Origin: Albibacterium sp963696875
Lineage (GTDB): Bacteria; Bacteroidota; Bacteroidia; Sphingobacteriales; Sphingobacteriaceae
NCBI GenBank assembly: GCA_963696875.1
Contig: CAVOLQ010000007.1
Location: 434,001-498,000, forward strand
Direction of reading: 5' to 3'
DNA length: 64,000 bases
A program made the translations under genes and the position numbers. Positions 53,149 to 61,404 of the stretch are shown here, piece after piece. Positions within the stretch are counted from its first letter, which is position 1. Each line of letters starts with the position of its first letter. The notes under the pieces were generated by a model that did not search any database, was not told the origin of the DNA, and was given only the letters and a program-made list of their open reading frames with translations.

Positions 53149-53167
53149 CGAATATATTTTCATGTTA

Positions 53168-55483
53168 TTAAAATTCATACGATAACCTTAAAGTAATATT
53201 ACGGCCTTTGTCATGTGCATAATATCTGAAGCGGTTCATGTATTCTTTATAAACTGTATTCAATAGGTTTTCGGCAGCGATTTGAAAACCCAATTTTTGA
53301 TTGCCAATAAGGGCCGATGTCCCTGCACCTAAGCTTAGCAAACTATAGGTGTTTGGGGGAGCTAAAAAGTCCGTTTCAGCTTCATAACGTGTTTGTTTGA
53401 ATACAGTTTCATATTGTATCTGTACGTATGACTTTTGAAAAGTAGAACTTAACTGTTCAGCACTTAAACGTAAACCATGACTCATGCGATCTGAAGGGAT
53501 AAGTGGGAGGTATGCGTTGTTCTTTTTGTCTTTGGCACGCACTGTGGACCCTTTTAATTGGTAGGTTAAATTCTCGCTAATTGGGACCGAACCAGAAATG
53601 TCTAAGCCATAAAACAAAGCATTGGTTTGTTCGTATTCAAAAACTGGAAATGCACCTCTCAGACTTTCATTAAATTCGCCTGTAGGATTTATATAAATAT
53701 AGTTCTTTAAAAAATGACCATAAGCATTTAGTTCTACCTGAAATGCTCTTTTTGCTATAGTTAAGGTATTAATCCATTTATAGCCCTGTTCTGAGTTAAG
53801 GTTTTCATTTCCAATTTCAATAGAGGCAGCACCATGGTGGAGACCGTTGCTATACAGTTCATTGACGGTAGGTGGGCGCCAGGCTAAACCTAAATTACTT
53901 CTGAATTCCATTTCTCGGGATATTCTCAAAAGCGCACCTAAAGAACCCGAAACGTTATTATAAGCATGTTTACCACCATAAAGTTCCTTATCTCTGTTAT
54001 AACCTGCAGCATCTAGTGTTTTATAATCGTAGCGTATTCCTCCTTCAAGTTCATAGTTTTCTCTAATTAGCCGTTCGATAATAAATATACCAAGTACATA
54101 ACTATCATAATTTGGAATTAATGGAGTTGAATAGGTTCCCGGAATATTATTATTCACAATAGCACTTGCATTTATTCCAAAGGTGGAATTTAAACTTCTA
54201 GAATTTATTTTATTATAACTAAAGTCCAAGCTATGGGCATCTAACAACAAGTTCAAAGCAGGGATATCACTTCGCTCGCCACGTCTAATATCGTATTCTT
54301 GTCGAGCATTTCTTTGAAAACCATATTGCAGATCTAGTTGTGCGCCGTTTTTTAAATCTTTATGCGCTTTTAATTTTACTAAATCATGCTTAACCTTCTG
54401 GCGGGGTGCTTGGATATCATATGTAAATTCACCATCTTCAAAAGGTCTCCCATTTTCAATTCTAGCTTTTAGATCTGCTAAACTTCCAATATGAGCTCCA
54501 GAAAAGATACCTATATCCGTATTAAAATGACTATAATAGGCATCAATCACGGCAAAGTTATTTCTATAAGTTAATGCGGCTGAATAATTGACTTCTTTTA
54601 GGCCCGAATTATTTAGAAAGTAATCTGCGGTTTTGAAATTGCCACTTTTCTTATAAGTTCCTTGTGCACGCCATGCCAAACCTGGAATTTTGTTTACCGT
54701 GCCTTCAATTATGGCGGAGCCAATCGTGGAGCGAGCATTGGATGTGCCAACAAGGTCCAATTCGCCGCTTATCCCACTGTCAATGGGTAAAGGAGCAGGT
54801 TCTACCCGGATTACACCACCAATCGCTTCTGCGCCATAGCGTACCGATTCTGCGCCTTTAATAATGTGGATGGTTGATGCAACAAAAGGGTCAATTTCTG
54901 GGGCATGTTCTGATCCCCATTGTTGATCCTCTTGCTTTATTCCATTATTCACTAATAAAACACGATTGCTGTGCATACCGTGAATAACGGGCTTTGAAAT
55001 AGTAGTACCAGTTTGAAGCATGGTTACCCCGGGAGTCATTTCAAGAATCTCGGCTAAGCTTTCTCCTTTAGATTGGGCAAGTTGTTCCTTACTGATTGTG
55101 CTTACCGTTGCTGTTGTTTTTAATTTTTGCTGATGGCCAATAACAAGTACATCGTGCAATACGACGTCAGTATGCTTAATGGACAGCGAAAGGTTTTGAT
55201 TGGAGGTTAACGAAATATTTTTATCAATGCTTTCAAATCCTAAACTGGTAATAGCAAGGGTATAGTCTCCTTTACAAAGGTTAACGATACTGAAATATCC
55301 GTGTCCGTCAGATAAATAAGTTTGGTTAGTAGGATGGACTGTGATGCTTACACCAGAAACGGGGAGGTTGGTGTCTTTATCTACAATCCGTCCATTTATT
55401 GTTAAATTGCAAACTTGCTGAGCTTTTGCTGCTATTGAAATAAATAGCAGCAAAAACAGCACATACTTTTTAATGTTGAGCAT
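53168..55483 (-). CDS. TonB-dependent receptor (candidate metal-uptake type)
   Basis: A 771-residue outer-membrane receptor. A signal peptide (VLFLLLFISIAAKA) precedes a carboxypeptidase-regulatory-like domain (about residues 25-105, with GRIVDKDTNLPVSGVSI). A plug domain follows (about 115-235, with ESLAEILEMTPGVTML and SVRYGAEAIGGVIRVEP). The 22-strand barrel ends in the classic aromatic C-terminus SYEF. The plug pattern HGMHSNRVLLVNNGI with EHAPEIDPF resembles receptors placed with zinc/copper uptake (ZnuD-like), a weak clue. The upstream small His/Cys protein and the downstream lipoprotein support metal handling; the substrate is inferred, not shown. Confidence 0.86.
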   Translation of the reverse strand: MLNIKKYVLFLLLFISIAAKAQQVCNLTINGRIVDKDTNLPVSGVSITVHPTNQTYLSDGHGYFSIVNLCKGDYTLAITSLGFESIDKNISLTSNQNLSLSIKHTDVVLHDVLVIGHQQKLKTTATVSTISKEQLAQSKGESLAEILEMTPGVTMLQTGTTISKPVIHGMHSNRVLLVNNGIKQEDQQWGSEHAPEIDPFVASTIHIIKGAESVRYGAEAIGGVIRVEPAPLPIDSGISGELDLVGTSNARSTIGSAIIEGTVNKIPGLAWRAQGTYKKSGNFKTADYFLNNSGLKEVNYSAALTYRNNFAVIDAYYSHFNTDIGIFSGAHIGSLADLKARIENGRPFEDGEFTYDIQAPRQKVKHDLVKLKAHKDLKNGAQLDLQYGFQRNARQEYDIRRGERSDIPALNLLLDAHSLDFSYNKINSRSLNSTFGINASAIVNNNIPGTYSTPLIPNYDSYVLGIFIIERLIRENYELEGGIRYDYKTLDAAGYNRDKELYGGKHAYNNVSGSLGALLRISREMEFRSNLGLAWRPPTVNELYSNGLHHGAASIEIGNENLNSEQGYKWINTLTIAKRAFQVELNAYGHFLKNYIYINPTGEFNESLRGAFPVFEYEQTNALFYGLDISGSVPISENLTYQLKGSTVRAKDKKNNAYLPLIPSDRMSHGLRLSAEQLSSTFQKSYVQIQYETVFKQTRYEAETDFLAPPNTYSLLSLGAGTSALIGNQKLGFQIAAENLLNTVYKEYMNRFRYYAHDKGRNITLRLSYEF

Positions 55484-55542
55484 GAGATTGTTTTAATGGA
55501 ATTAATAGAATATCTATTAGGGAAGAAAATCCCTAGTCGTTT

Positions 55543-55899
55543 TCAAGAATAAATATATTCTAAAGGGGGACTTTTATTATTGCTAATTCTTATAAATGGA
55601 AGAAGCGATTCATAGGTATTATTCCGATATAAAATCGTTACTACCGGTTGGTAGTCTAATAATAATGTAGACGTAGAATAATAAAGCTGAATGTGTGAAT
55701 GATGTAGATAATAACATATCAGACAAGACAGATCTTTGTTAACAAGTTGGGAGTTTTCTTGAACCCTTTTAATATGGGAGATTGAAGAATGAGAGGTATG
55801 CGTAAATTGAATAGCCTGGATATAAACCAGACTTATAATCATCAAAGACGCAACAACTCTATAAATGTAATTTTTCTTTCCCAAATTTAATATCCTCAA
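55543..55899 (-). CDS. Small exported protein with His/Cys segments, upstream of the TonB receptor
   Basis: A 118-residue protein with one N-terminal hydrophobic helix (VVASLMIISLVYIQAI) acting as a signal or anchor. Next comes HTSHSSISHIKR, with three His, and LSCLICYYLHHSHIQLYY, with two Cys and three His. Small proteins with this look, some in DUF2946, occur beside metal-related TonB receptors. It lies 59 bp upstream of the receptor on the same strand and is probably its operon partner. It could bind or sense a transition metal. Confidence 0.62.
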   Translation of the reverse strand: MRILNLGKKNYIYRVVASLMIISLVYIQAIQFTHTSHSSISHIKRVQENSQLVNKDLSCLICYYLHHSHIQLYYSTSTLLLDYQPVVTILYRNNTYESLLPFIRISNNKSPPLEYIYS

Positions 55900-55944
55900 A
55901 ACAAAGATTAAATAATTTAATTGAAATTACAAGTAACATTAAGG

Positions 55945-56859
55945 TTATGCCCTTGGATGAAAGGAAGTAATAACAGAACGCAAATAATCGCGATCTAAAT
56001 GGGTATAGATTTCTGTTGTTGTAATACTCTCATGGCCAAGCATTTCTTGTACAGCACGAAGGTCTGCACCGCCTTCAATTAGATGAGTAGCAAAAGAATG
56101 TCTGAAAGTATGAGGACTTATGTTTTTTTTAATTCCTGCCTTTATTGCTAGATCTTTGACTATCATAAAGATCATGACTCTGGATAGGGGGGTACCCAAT
56201 CGATTTATGAATACATAATCTTCCTTTCCGGGTTTTATGGAAGCATGTACCCTAACTTCTTCGATATAATGCTTTAGGTATTTAATAGCAGATTGTCCAA
56301 TAGGTACAAGCCTCTCTTTATTTCCTTTTCCCACCACTTTTATATATTCTATCTCTAGCGAAAGGTTGGAAATTTTTAGATTGACCAGCTCACTTACACG
56401 CAAACCACACCCGTATAAGACTTCTAAAAGCGCTTTATTTCTCATTCCTTCGGGCTTTGAAAGATCCAATGCGCTGATTAATTGTTCAATTTCTTCTACG
56501 CTTAAGAATTCGGGTAATCGTTGTATTAAACGTGGACTTTCGATCAGTTCAGCTGGATTCTGCGTTATTTCTCCTTCAATGGCTAAGTAGGTGTAAAAAG
56601 ATCGTATCCCAGAAAGAATGCGGGCTTGTGAATGTTGGGATATCCCCATTTCATTTACCCACTTTAAGAGACCCTGGATATGAAGAGTTTCAATATATGC
56701 AGGATTATTTATAGGCGACTCAAGGGTTTGGCTATACTGATATAGCTTTTCTACATCTAAAGTATAAGCTTCTATAGAGTTTTTTGACAAGGATAGCTCA
56801 AGCTGAAGATAAAGCTTAAAATTATTGATAGTATCTGTCCAATTCATAACCGGTTGCAA
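55945..56859 (-). CDS. xerD: Tyrosine recombinase XerD
   Basis: A 304-residue tyrosine recombinase that resolves chromosome dimers with XerC and FtsK at dif. The N-terminal SAM-like DNA-binding domain (about residues 8-95) is followed by a catalytic domain with the Arg in YGCGLRVSELVNL, the Lys in VVGKGNKERLVPIG, HTFRHSFATHL (His-x-x-Arg), LGHESITTTEIYTHLD (His and nucleophile Tyr). Size and motifs fit housekeeping XerC/D rather than a phage integrase. It starts about 110 bp from tRNA-His but no att repeats were seen. Confidence 0.9.
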   Translation of the reverse strand: MQPVMNWTDTINNFKLYLQLELSLSKNSIEAYTLDVEKLYQYSQTLESPINNPAYIETLHIQGLLKWVNEMGISQHSQARILSGIRSFYTYLAIEGEITQNPAELIESPRLIQRLPEFLSVEEIEQLISALDLSKPEGMRNKALLEVLYGCGLRVSELVNLKISNLSLEIEYIKVVGKGNKERLVPIGQSAIKYLKHYIEEVRVHASIKPGKEDYVFINRLGTPLSRVMIFMIVKDLAIKAGIKKNISPHTFRHSFATHLIEGGADLRAVQEMLGHESITTTEIYTHLDRDYLRSVITSFHPRA

Positions 56860-56923
56860 ATTAAGCCATAATCTCGTCCTTTCTCTATATGAATCTTAAA
56901 TAAAAATAAAATGTTTAAAAAGC

Positions 56924-56954
56924 TTGCTGGATGTATTGCAAATTACTATTTTTG
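56924..56954 (+). promoter_or_regulatory. Bacteroidetes-type promoter of tRNA-His
   Basis: TTG (56924-56926), 20 bases, TATTTTTG (56947-56954). The -7 box matches TAnnTTTG exactly and ends 14 bases before the tRNA, the same distance as in the tRNA-Arg promoter. Confidence 0.7.
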
Positions 56955-56968
56955 CGTTCCTTAATACG

Positions 56969-57042
56969 GTGGCCATAGCTCAGTTGGTTAGAGCATCGGT
57001 TTGTGGTACCGAGGGTCGTGGGTTCGAGCCCCATTGGCCACC
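56969..57042 (+). tRNA. tRNA-His (anticodon GTG)
   Basis: Full cloverleaf: acceptor GTGGCCA/TGGCCAC, D arm GCTCAGTTGGTTAGAGC, anticodon loop TTGTGGT (GTG), T arm GTGGGTTCGAGCCCCAT. A genomic G precedes the first base at 56968, matching the extra G-1 required by histidyl-tRNA synthetase. CCA is not encoded. A promoter lies upstream and a terminator downstream. Confidence 0.95.
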
Positions 57043-57047
57043 CTCCT

Positions 57048-57082
57048 AAAGGGATAAAGTTAAAAAGCTTTATCCCTTTTTT
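57048..57082 (+). terminator. Rho-independent terminator of tRNA-His
   Basis: AAAGGGATAAAG and CTTTATCCCTTT form a perfect 12-bp stem with an 8-base loop, running into six T. It begins six bases after the tRNA. Confidence 0.88.
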
Positions 57083-57087
57083 AATTC

Positions 57088-57735
57088 CTATAGTACATAA
57101 AAGTAAATCGCCATAAAGTGGCAAAAACTACCTATCAACACCAATACGTGAAAAATTGCGTGATTGAATTTTATTTTACGGTTCATATATAAAATTGCAC
57201 CAAGTGTATATGCAATTCCACCCGCCAAAAGCCATAGTAAACCATAATGAGGAAGGTTGGCCATTAAAGGGTTTATTGCACCAATGATTAACCATCCCAT
57301 CATCACATAGAAAAGGGTGGACAATAACCTATATTTACCAATGTACAATATTTTGAAGATGATTCCGATAATTGCCAGTGTCCAAACGATTGCAAAGATG
57401 GTCCAGCCGACTCTGCCTTCCAGAGTTATTAATGTAAAAGGGGTATAGGTGCCCGCAATCAGTACATAGATGGATGCGTGATCTAAAATATTAAATCGCC
57501 GTCTTAGTTTAGGATTCTTGGTACTATGGAAAAATGTAGAAGCGGCATATGCCATAAGTAGGCTAGTTCCAAATACAATAGAGCTAATAAGATCTAATCG
57601 ATCACCGTTTAAAAGGGCGTTGGGAATGAGAAGTATTAAAGCGAGAACGCTTAAAGGTATGCCCAAACCATGCGTAATGATATTTATTCTTTCCTCAGCA
57701 GGAGGAAAATAAATCCTTTCGTCTCTATCTTCCAT
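57088..57735 (-). CDS. Hemolysin III / PAQR family membrane protein
   Basis: A 215-residue seven-helix inner-membrane protein of the bacterial PAQR (hemolysin III/TrhA) family. Conserved are the N-terminal EERINIITHGLGIPLSV, YAASTFFHS (SxxxH), LDHASIYVLIAGTYTPF, and the C-terminal NHAIFHVLVLIGSFCHFMAIY with two His. These His residues and the SxxxH are the proposed metal-site ligands of the superfamily. The role in bacteria is poorly defined and tied to membrane energetics or fluidity. Confidence 0.9.
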   Translation of the reverse strand: MEDRDERIYFPPAEERINIITHGLGIPLSVLALILLIPNALLNGDRLDLISSIVFGTSLLMAYAASTFFHSTKNPKLRRRFNILDHASIYVLIAGTYTPFTLITLEGRVGWTIFAIVWTLAIIGIIFKILYIGKYRLLSTLFYVMMGWLIIGAINPLMANLPHYGLLWLLAGGIAYTLGAILYMNRKIKFNHAIFHVLVLIGSFCHFMAIYFYVL

Positions 57736-57860
57736 GATATTAAAATGTTAAAAAAATAAGATATCGAATTCTTAGAGTGATAACATTTGGCTATGGCGAA
57801 AGTTTGCTTGAATGCTTTGATTAAGCCTGATTGCTCGATATTCGAATTGTAAAAATATCG

Positions 57861-58553
57861 TTAATCGCAGAGTATCATTCCACTCGGATATATCAGCGGA
57901 CTTAAAAAAGGAATGTCCAAATTCGCTCCTCGAAGGATAAACCAACTACCCATAATTATGAAAAGAAAAGGTAACCATGCAGAAAGACGGAAAGGGATTT
58001 TTGTTTTGATAAAATTTCCAGCCACGGCAGTAAGCAAAAGCAAAGGGAGGGTACCTAAGCCGAATAATATCATAAAGCGAGCCCCATTAAGTGCACTACC
58101 TGTATTTAAGGCGGTTGCTAATGCCATATATACCATACCACAGGGTATCATTCCATTTAATACGCCGGTCATGAAGCTTCCATCGGGTTTATGTAACCAA
58201 TAACCCATTTGTTTTATTAAGGGTACTATCAGCCTTTGTTGTGTTTTTAAAAAAGAGGAGTTTTTCGTCCCGATAAAATGGAATAAAGCTATCAAGAGGA
58301 GGGCGACGCCCGTTGAAATACTCAATACTTGTTGCCAGCCTTTCATGGAAATCCCAATGCCTATAAAGCCAACAAATAAACCAATTACACCATAGGTTAG
58401 GATCCGCCCGATTTGGTACACTAAGCGATTCTTAGCTTGAGACCACTGATTTTCTCCAATTGAGGGCAAAGCTAGCAACAGTGGACCACACATAGCTACA
58501 CAATGCAGACTGCCAAAAAGGCCCATAAAGAAAGCCAAATAATCAGAAGTCAT
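57861..58553 (-). CDS. SafE/UreH-type membrane protein of the cbb3 operon
   Basis: A 230-residue inner-membrane protein with about six helices. The first, FFMGLFGSLHCVAMCGPLLLAL, carries a conserved Cys-rich turn (HCVAMCGP). A later helix has GMIPCGMVYMAL, giving a Cys pattern like that of sulfite exporter TauE/SafE or heavy-metal transport relatives placed beside cbb3 oxidase genes. By location it most likely helps copper or redox handling in oxidase assembly. Its ATG overlaps the ccoH stop by four bases, so it is the last gene of the operon. Confidence 0.83.
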   Translation of the reverse strand: MTSDYLAFFMGLFGSLHCVAMCGPLLLALPSIGENQWSQAKNRLVYQIGRILTYGVIGLFVGFIGIGISMKGWQQVLSISTGVALLLIALFHFIGTKNSSFLKTQQRLIVPLIKQMGYWLHKPDGSFMTGVLNGMIPCGMVYMALATALNTGSALNGARFMILFGLGTLPLLLLTAVAGNFIKTKIPFRLSAWLPFLFIIMGSWFILRGANLDIPFLSPLIYPSGMILCD

Positions 58554-58975
58554 GGGATGTAGATTCGTTTTTGAAAGTAAAAAGGAATGTCATTGTGCTC
58601 CCAGTTCAATTGGATCTCCCAGGCGCCTTTTTGAACGTTGCTTAAAGATAAGGTATATTTTAATTCGGTAGTAGAAAAAGGAATCACTCTGTCTAGATGT
58701 TGATCAGACGGTCTTTTTAAAACAATTTCTCCTTGGTTGTTTGCCTCTGTGAATAGAAATTCTAAGTAGTTTTCTTTAACGGTAATTTTAGGTTTTGCAT
58801 TATGGACTTCTACGTTCCGTTGATGATCGATTACCGATTCATAGTCCAGCCCCTTTTCATAATAACCGTCTTCCACCAAAGAATCCGTATCTTGGCTGAC
58901 CATGTATATTCCTACGCTCACTGTAACCACTACAATGGTAATTAATGTCAATAAAATCTTTACTCCCCAATTCAT
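58550..58975 (-). CDS. ccoH: FixH/CcoH cbb3 oxidase assembly protein
   Basis: A 141-residue protein with one N-terminal membrane helix (ILLTLITIVVVTVSVGIYMV) and a periplasmic beta domain. DGYYEKGLDYESVIDHQRN is the FixH signature. It assists cbb3 oxidase assembly along with CcoG, CcoI and CcoS. It begins two bases after ccoG and overlaps the next gene by 4 bp. Confidence 0.88.
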   Translation of the reverse strand: MNWGVKILLTLITIVVVTVSVGIYMVSQDTDSLVEDGYYEKGLDYESVIDHQRNVEVHNAKPKITVKENYLEFLFTEANNQGEIVLKRPSDQHLDRVIPFSTTELKYTLSLSNVQKGAWEIQLNWEHNDIPFYFQKRIYIP

Positions 58976-58977
58976 AT

Positions 58978-60351
58978 CTATTTCCCCACTGGTGCTACAA
59001 AGGTTGTTTTTAAATTCTCTATTGTCTTTTCGCCTGATACTATCTTTATTTTAATATCCGTTTTATAGGTTTCAATTGTGCTAGATTTGGCCTTTAAAAA
59101 GAAACTAAACTGAGCGGTTTCACCTTTTTCCAATACATCACGCGGGTTAACCATCCTTATTTCAAAGTTGCCATTAATAGTTTGCAATTCAAAAGGAAGA
59201 TCGACGTTCGATTTATTGATCAATTCTAAGTTATAGAGATTGGAAACCGTACCATCTTGATTAATTTGGTAGCTGGTGCCTTTCGCTCTGAGAAGTGTGC
59301 TGCCAACAATAGACCTTGAAAACAGCAGCCATCCAAAAATGCCGATCAAAATAGCTAAAACCACGGTGTAGGCTATTGCACGTGCATTGCTAGGTTTTGT
59401 AGCTTTCTCTTCAATTTCTTTAGAAGAGTAAAACCCAATCAATCGAGTAGGTTTATTGATCTTGATCATGACATCATCGCAGGCATCGATGCAGGCCGTA
59501 CAGTTGACGCATTCCAACTGTAAGCCATCACGGATATCGATACCGGTTGGACAAACTTGAACACATAGATTACAGTCGATACAATCTCCCAATTCTTTAT
59601 TTTCTTCTCCTTTTTTAAGGTGACCTCTGGGTTCGCCTCTTTGGTAGTCATAAGCTACAACTAAGCTTTGTTCGTCAAGTAGTACGCCTTGTAAACGACC
59701 ATAGGGGCAAATATGCGTACAGACGATCTCCCTTACATAGGCAAAAACTCCATAGAACAAGAGTGTGAACACAATGATTGATAGGAGACCTGCCCAATGT
59801 TCGCTAACTGGATCGGTAATGATTTTATAGAGTCCATCGATTCCGATAACATACGATAGAAAAAGATTGGATATTAAAAAAGAGATAAGTAAATAAATGC
59901 TATGTTTCGCAGTTTTCTTAAAGATTTTCTCCGCGTTATTTGGACCACTGTTTAATTTTCTTTGCTTGTTGGCATCTCCTTCAATCCAATATTCAATTCT
60001 TCTAAAAATCAATTCCATAAATATGGTTTGAGGACAAGCCCAGCCGCACCATATTCTACCGTATACGACGGTGAAGAGAACAATGAAGACCATAAAGATC
60101 AACATCCCGAATACGAAAATATGAAAATCTTGTGGCCAAAAGACTGTGCCTAGAATAACGAATTTCCTTTCGATTATATTAAACAACAAAAATTGCTCCC
60201 CATTTATTTTAATAAAGGGAGCAATGATGAAAAATGCTAATAACGAATAGCCAAACCATTGCCTATAATTGAAAAGCTTGCCGCCCGGCTTTTTTACAAA
60301 TAAGGGGCGGTCTTGCTTTATTTTTTTTGGACTAAGGGCTTTAGTTGACAT
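58978..60351 (-). CDS. ccoG: Cytochrome c oxidase accessory protein CcoG (FixG/RdxA)
   Basis: A 457-residue membrane-bound iron-sulfur protein involved in Cu(II) reduction for the cbb3 oxidase. It has about five helices. VYGRIWCGWACPQTIFMEL is the family motif after the first pair. The ferredoxin-like part is CIDCNLCVQVCPTGIDI and CVNCTACIDACDDVM, two [4Fe-4S] clusters. The C-terminal 130 residues form a periplasmic immunoglobulin-like domain (QINQDGTVSNLYNLELINKS). It lies between ccoP and ccoH with gaps of 11 and 2 bp. Confidence 0.94.
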   Translation of the reverse strand: MSTKALSPKKIKQDRPLFVKKPGGKLFNYRQWFGYSLLAFFIIAPFIKINGEQFLLFNIIERKFVILGTVFWPQDFHIFVFGMLIFMVFIVLFTVVYGRIWCGWACPQTIFMELIFRRIEYWIEGDANKQRKLNSGPNNAEKIFKKTAKHSIYLLISFLISNLFLSYVIGIDGLYKIITDPVSEHWAGLLSIIVFTLLFYGVFAYVREIVCTHICPYGRLQGVLLDEQSLVVAYDYQRGEPRGHLKKGEENKELGDCIDCNLCVQVCPTGIDIRDGLQLECVNCTACIDACDDVMIKINKPTRLIGFYSSKEIEEKATKPSNARAIAYTVVLAILIGIFGWLLFSRSIVGSTLLRAKGTSYQINQDGTVSNLYNLELINKSNVDLPFELQTINGNFEIRMVNPRDVLEKGETAQFSFFLKAKSSTIETYKTDIKIKIVSGEKTIENLKTTFVAPVGK

Positions 60352-60362
60352 TTTAATAGTTT

Positions 60363-61187
60363 TTATAATTCTATTTCGGTAGCTGCTACAATAGCTTCAT
60401 GTTTATCACCCTGAGGCTCTTTAGGGTTTGGCGGATTAGTACCACTAAGGGATACAATAAAGTTTGAAACTTGAGTGATTTGTACAGGGGTAAGACTCGA
60501 TTCCCAAGGTACCATCCCTTTGTCGGGCACTCCATATTTTACAACCCTAAAGATGTCCTTAATATCTCCTCCATGAAGCCAGTATTCATCAGTAAGGTTT
60601 GGACCAATCATCCCTTCCCCTTGATTACCATGACAGACACCACAATTTTGAAGGTAGATCTTTTGTCCAGAAATCACCATTTCTGGACTTAAATCCAGTT
60701 CTACAGAGTTTTCGTCAATATTGGTTCCAGAGCTGGCCAAGAATTCCATTCTCTGTTTCTCTGCAGCTTGCATTTCCGCTATGTATTCTTGTTCTTGATT
60801 CATACCCCATCCAAATACGTGGTAGAACAGTAAATATCCAATTGCGAAGACAATAGTGGAATAAAATAAAGCATTAAACCAGGTAGGAGTAGGGTTGTCT
60901 AACTCTTGAATACCATCATATGTATGGTCGATTAATAAATCCTTTTCCTCTTCTATGGGTCGTAAACCCAACACTTTTTGCCAGAAAGTTTGTTGATTGG
61001 CTGTTGGTGCTTTTACCTCCCTAGCTTCGATCTTTTGTTCCTCTTGTTCAGGTGCGGTTAGTTTTAGAACGGTTTTAAAGGCTCGTAGAAGCGCCAAAGC
61101 GGCCATTAAAATAACCAGAAGTAAAACTACAGAGGCAATGATCAACAGTGCCATTCCAGAATTTTCAACACTTATTATACTGTTCAT
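60363..61187 (-). CDS. ccoP: cbb3-type cytochrome c oxidase, monoheme CcoP-like subunit
   Basis: About 274 residues from the ATG at 61187 (MNSIISVENSG); a reading to 61232 adds an implausible head overlapping ccoQ. Two membrane helices (about residues 10-35 and 108-132) are followed by a periplasmic cytochrome c domain with a single heme motif, NCGVCHGNQGEGMIGPNL, and a distal Met in DKGMVPWE. Classical CcoP has two hemes, so this is the shorter one-heme form. It accepts electrons and passes them to CcoNO. Confidence 0.9.
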   Translation of the reverse strand: MNSIISVENSGMALLIIASVVLLLVILMAALALLRAFKTVLKLTAPEQEEQKIEAREVKAPTANQQTFWQKVLGLRPIEEEKDLLIDHTYDGIQELDNPTPTWFNALFYSTIVFAIGYLLFYHVFGWGMNQEQEYIAEMQAAEKQRMEFLASSGTNIDENSVELDLSPEMVISGQKIYLQNCGVCHGNQGEGMIGPNLTDEYWLHGGDIKDIFRVVKYGVPDKGMVPWESSLTPVQITQVSNFIVSLSGTNPPNPKEPQGDKHEAIVAATEIEL

Positions 61188-61191
61188 AGTT

Positions 61192-61383
61192 TTAGTTTTC
61201 AGGTTTATGAATCGGTTCGTCCCTGTCGGCATCTTCCATTGGCAATTCGCTCATATAATCAATAAACGGCTTTTTCATTTTGATCAATACGATAGTGACT
61301 ACTATAAAAAAGACCATGAACATTACTAGCGAAAATAGTAAGTAACTTTCGTCTCCGTTTAAATTTGTGATTTGCTTAAACAT
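61192..61383 (-). CDS. ccoQ: CcoQ/FixQ-like small subunit
   Basis: A 63-residue protein with one membrane helix (YLLFSLVMFMVFFIVVTIVLI) and an acidic C-terminus (YMSELPMEDADRDEP). Size, position between ccoNO and ccoP, and topology fit CcoQ, which stabilises the cbb3 complex. It lacks a strong sequence signature, so the call rests mainly on context. Confidence 0.78.
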   Translation of the reverse strand: MFKQITNLNGDESYLLFSLVMFMVFFIVVTIVLIKMKKPFIDYMSELPMEDADRDEPIHKPEN

Positions 61384-61404
61384 TTTGTTGTTTTTAAAAG
61401 TTTC

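Noticed and set aside
55945..57042. Tyrosine recombinase gene close to tRNA-His, as if an integrated element
   Set aside because: The recombinase is a housekeeping XerD by size and motifs. No direct repeat of the tRNA 3' end, no phage or transfer genes, and tRNA-His has its own terminator.
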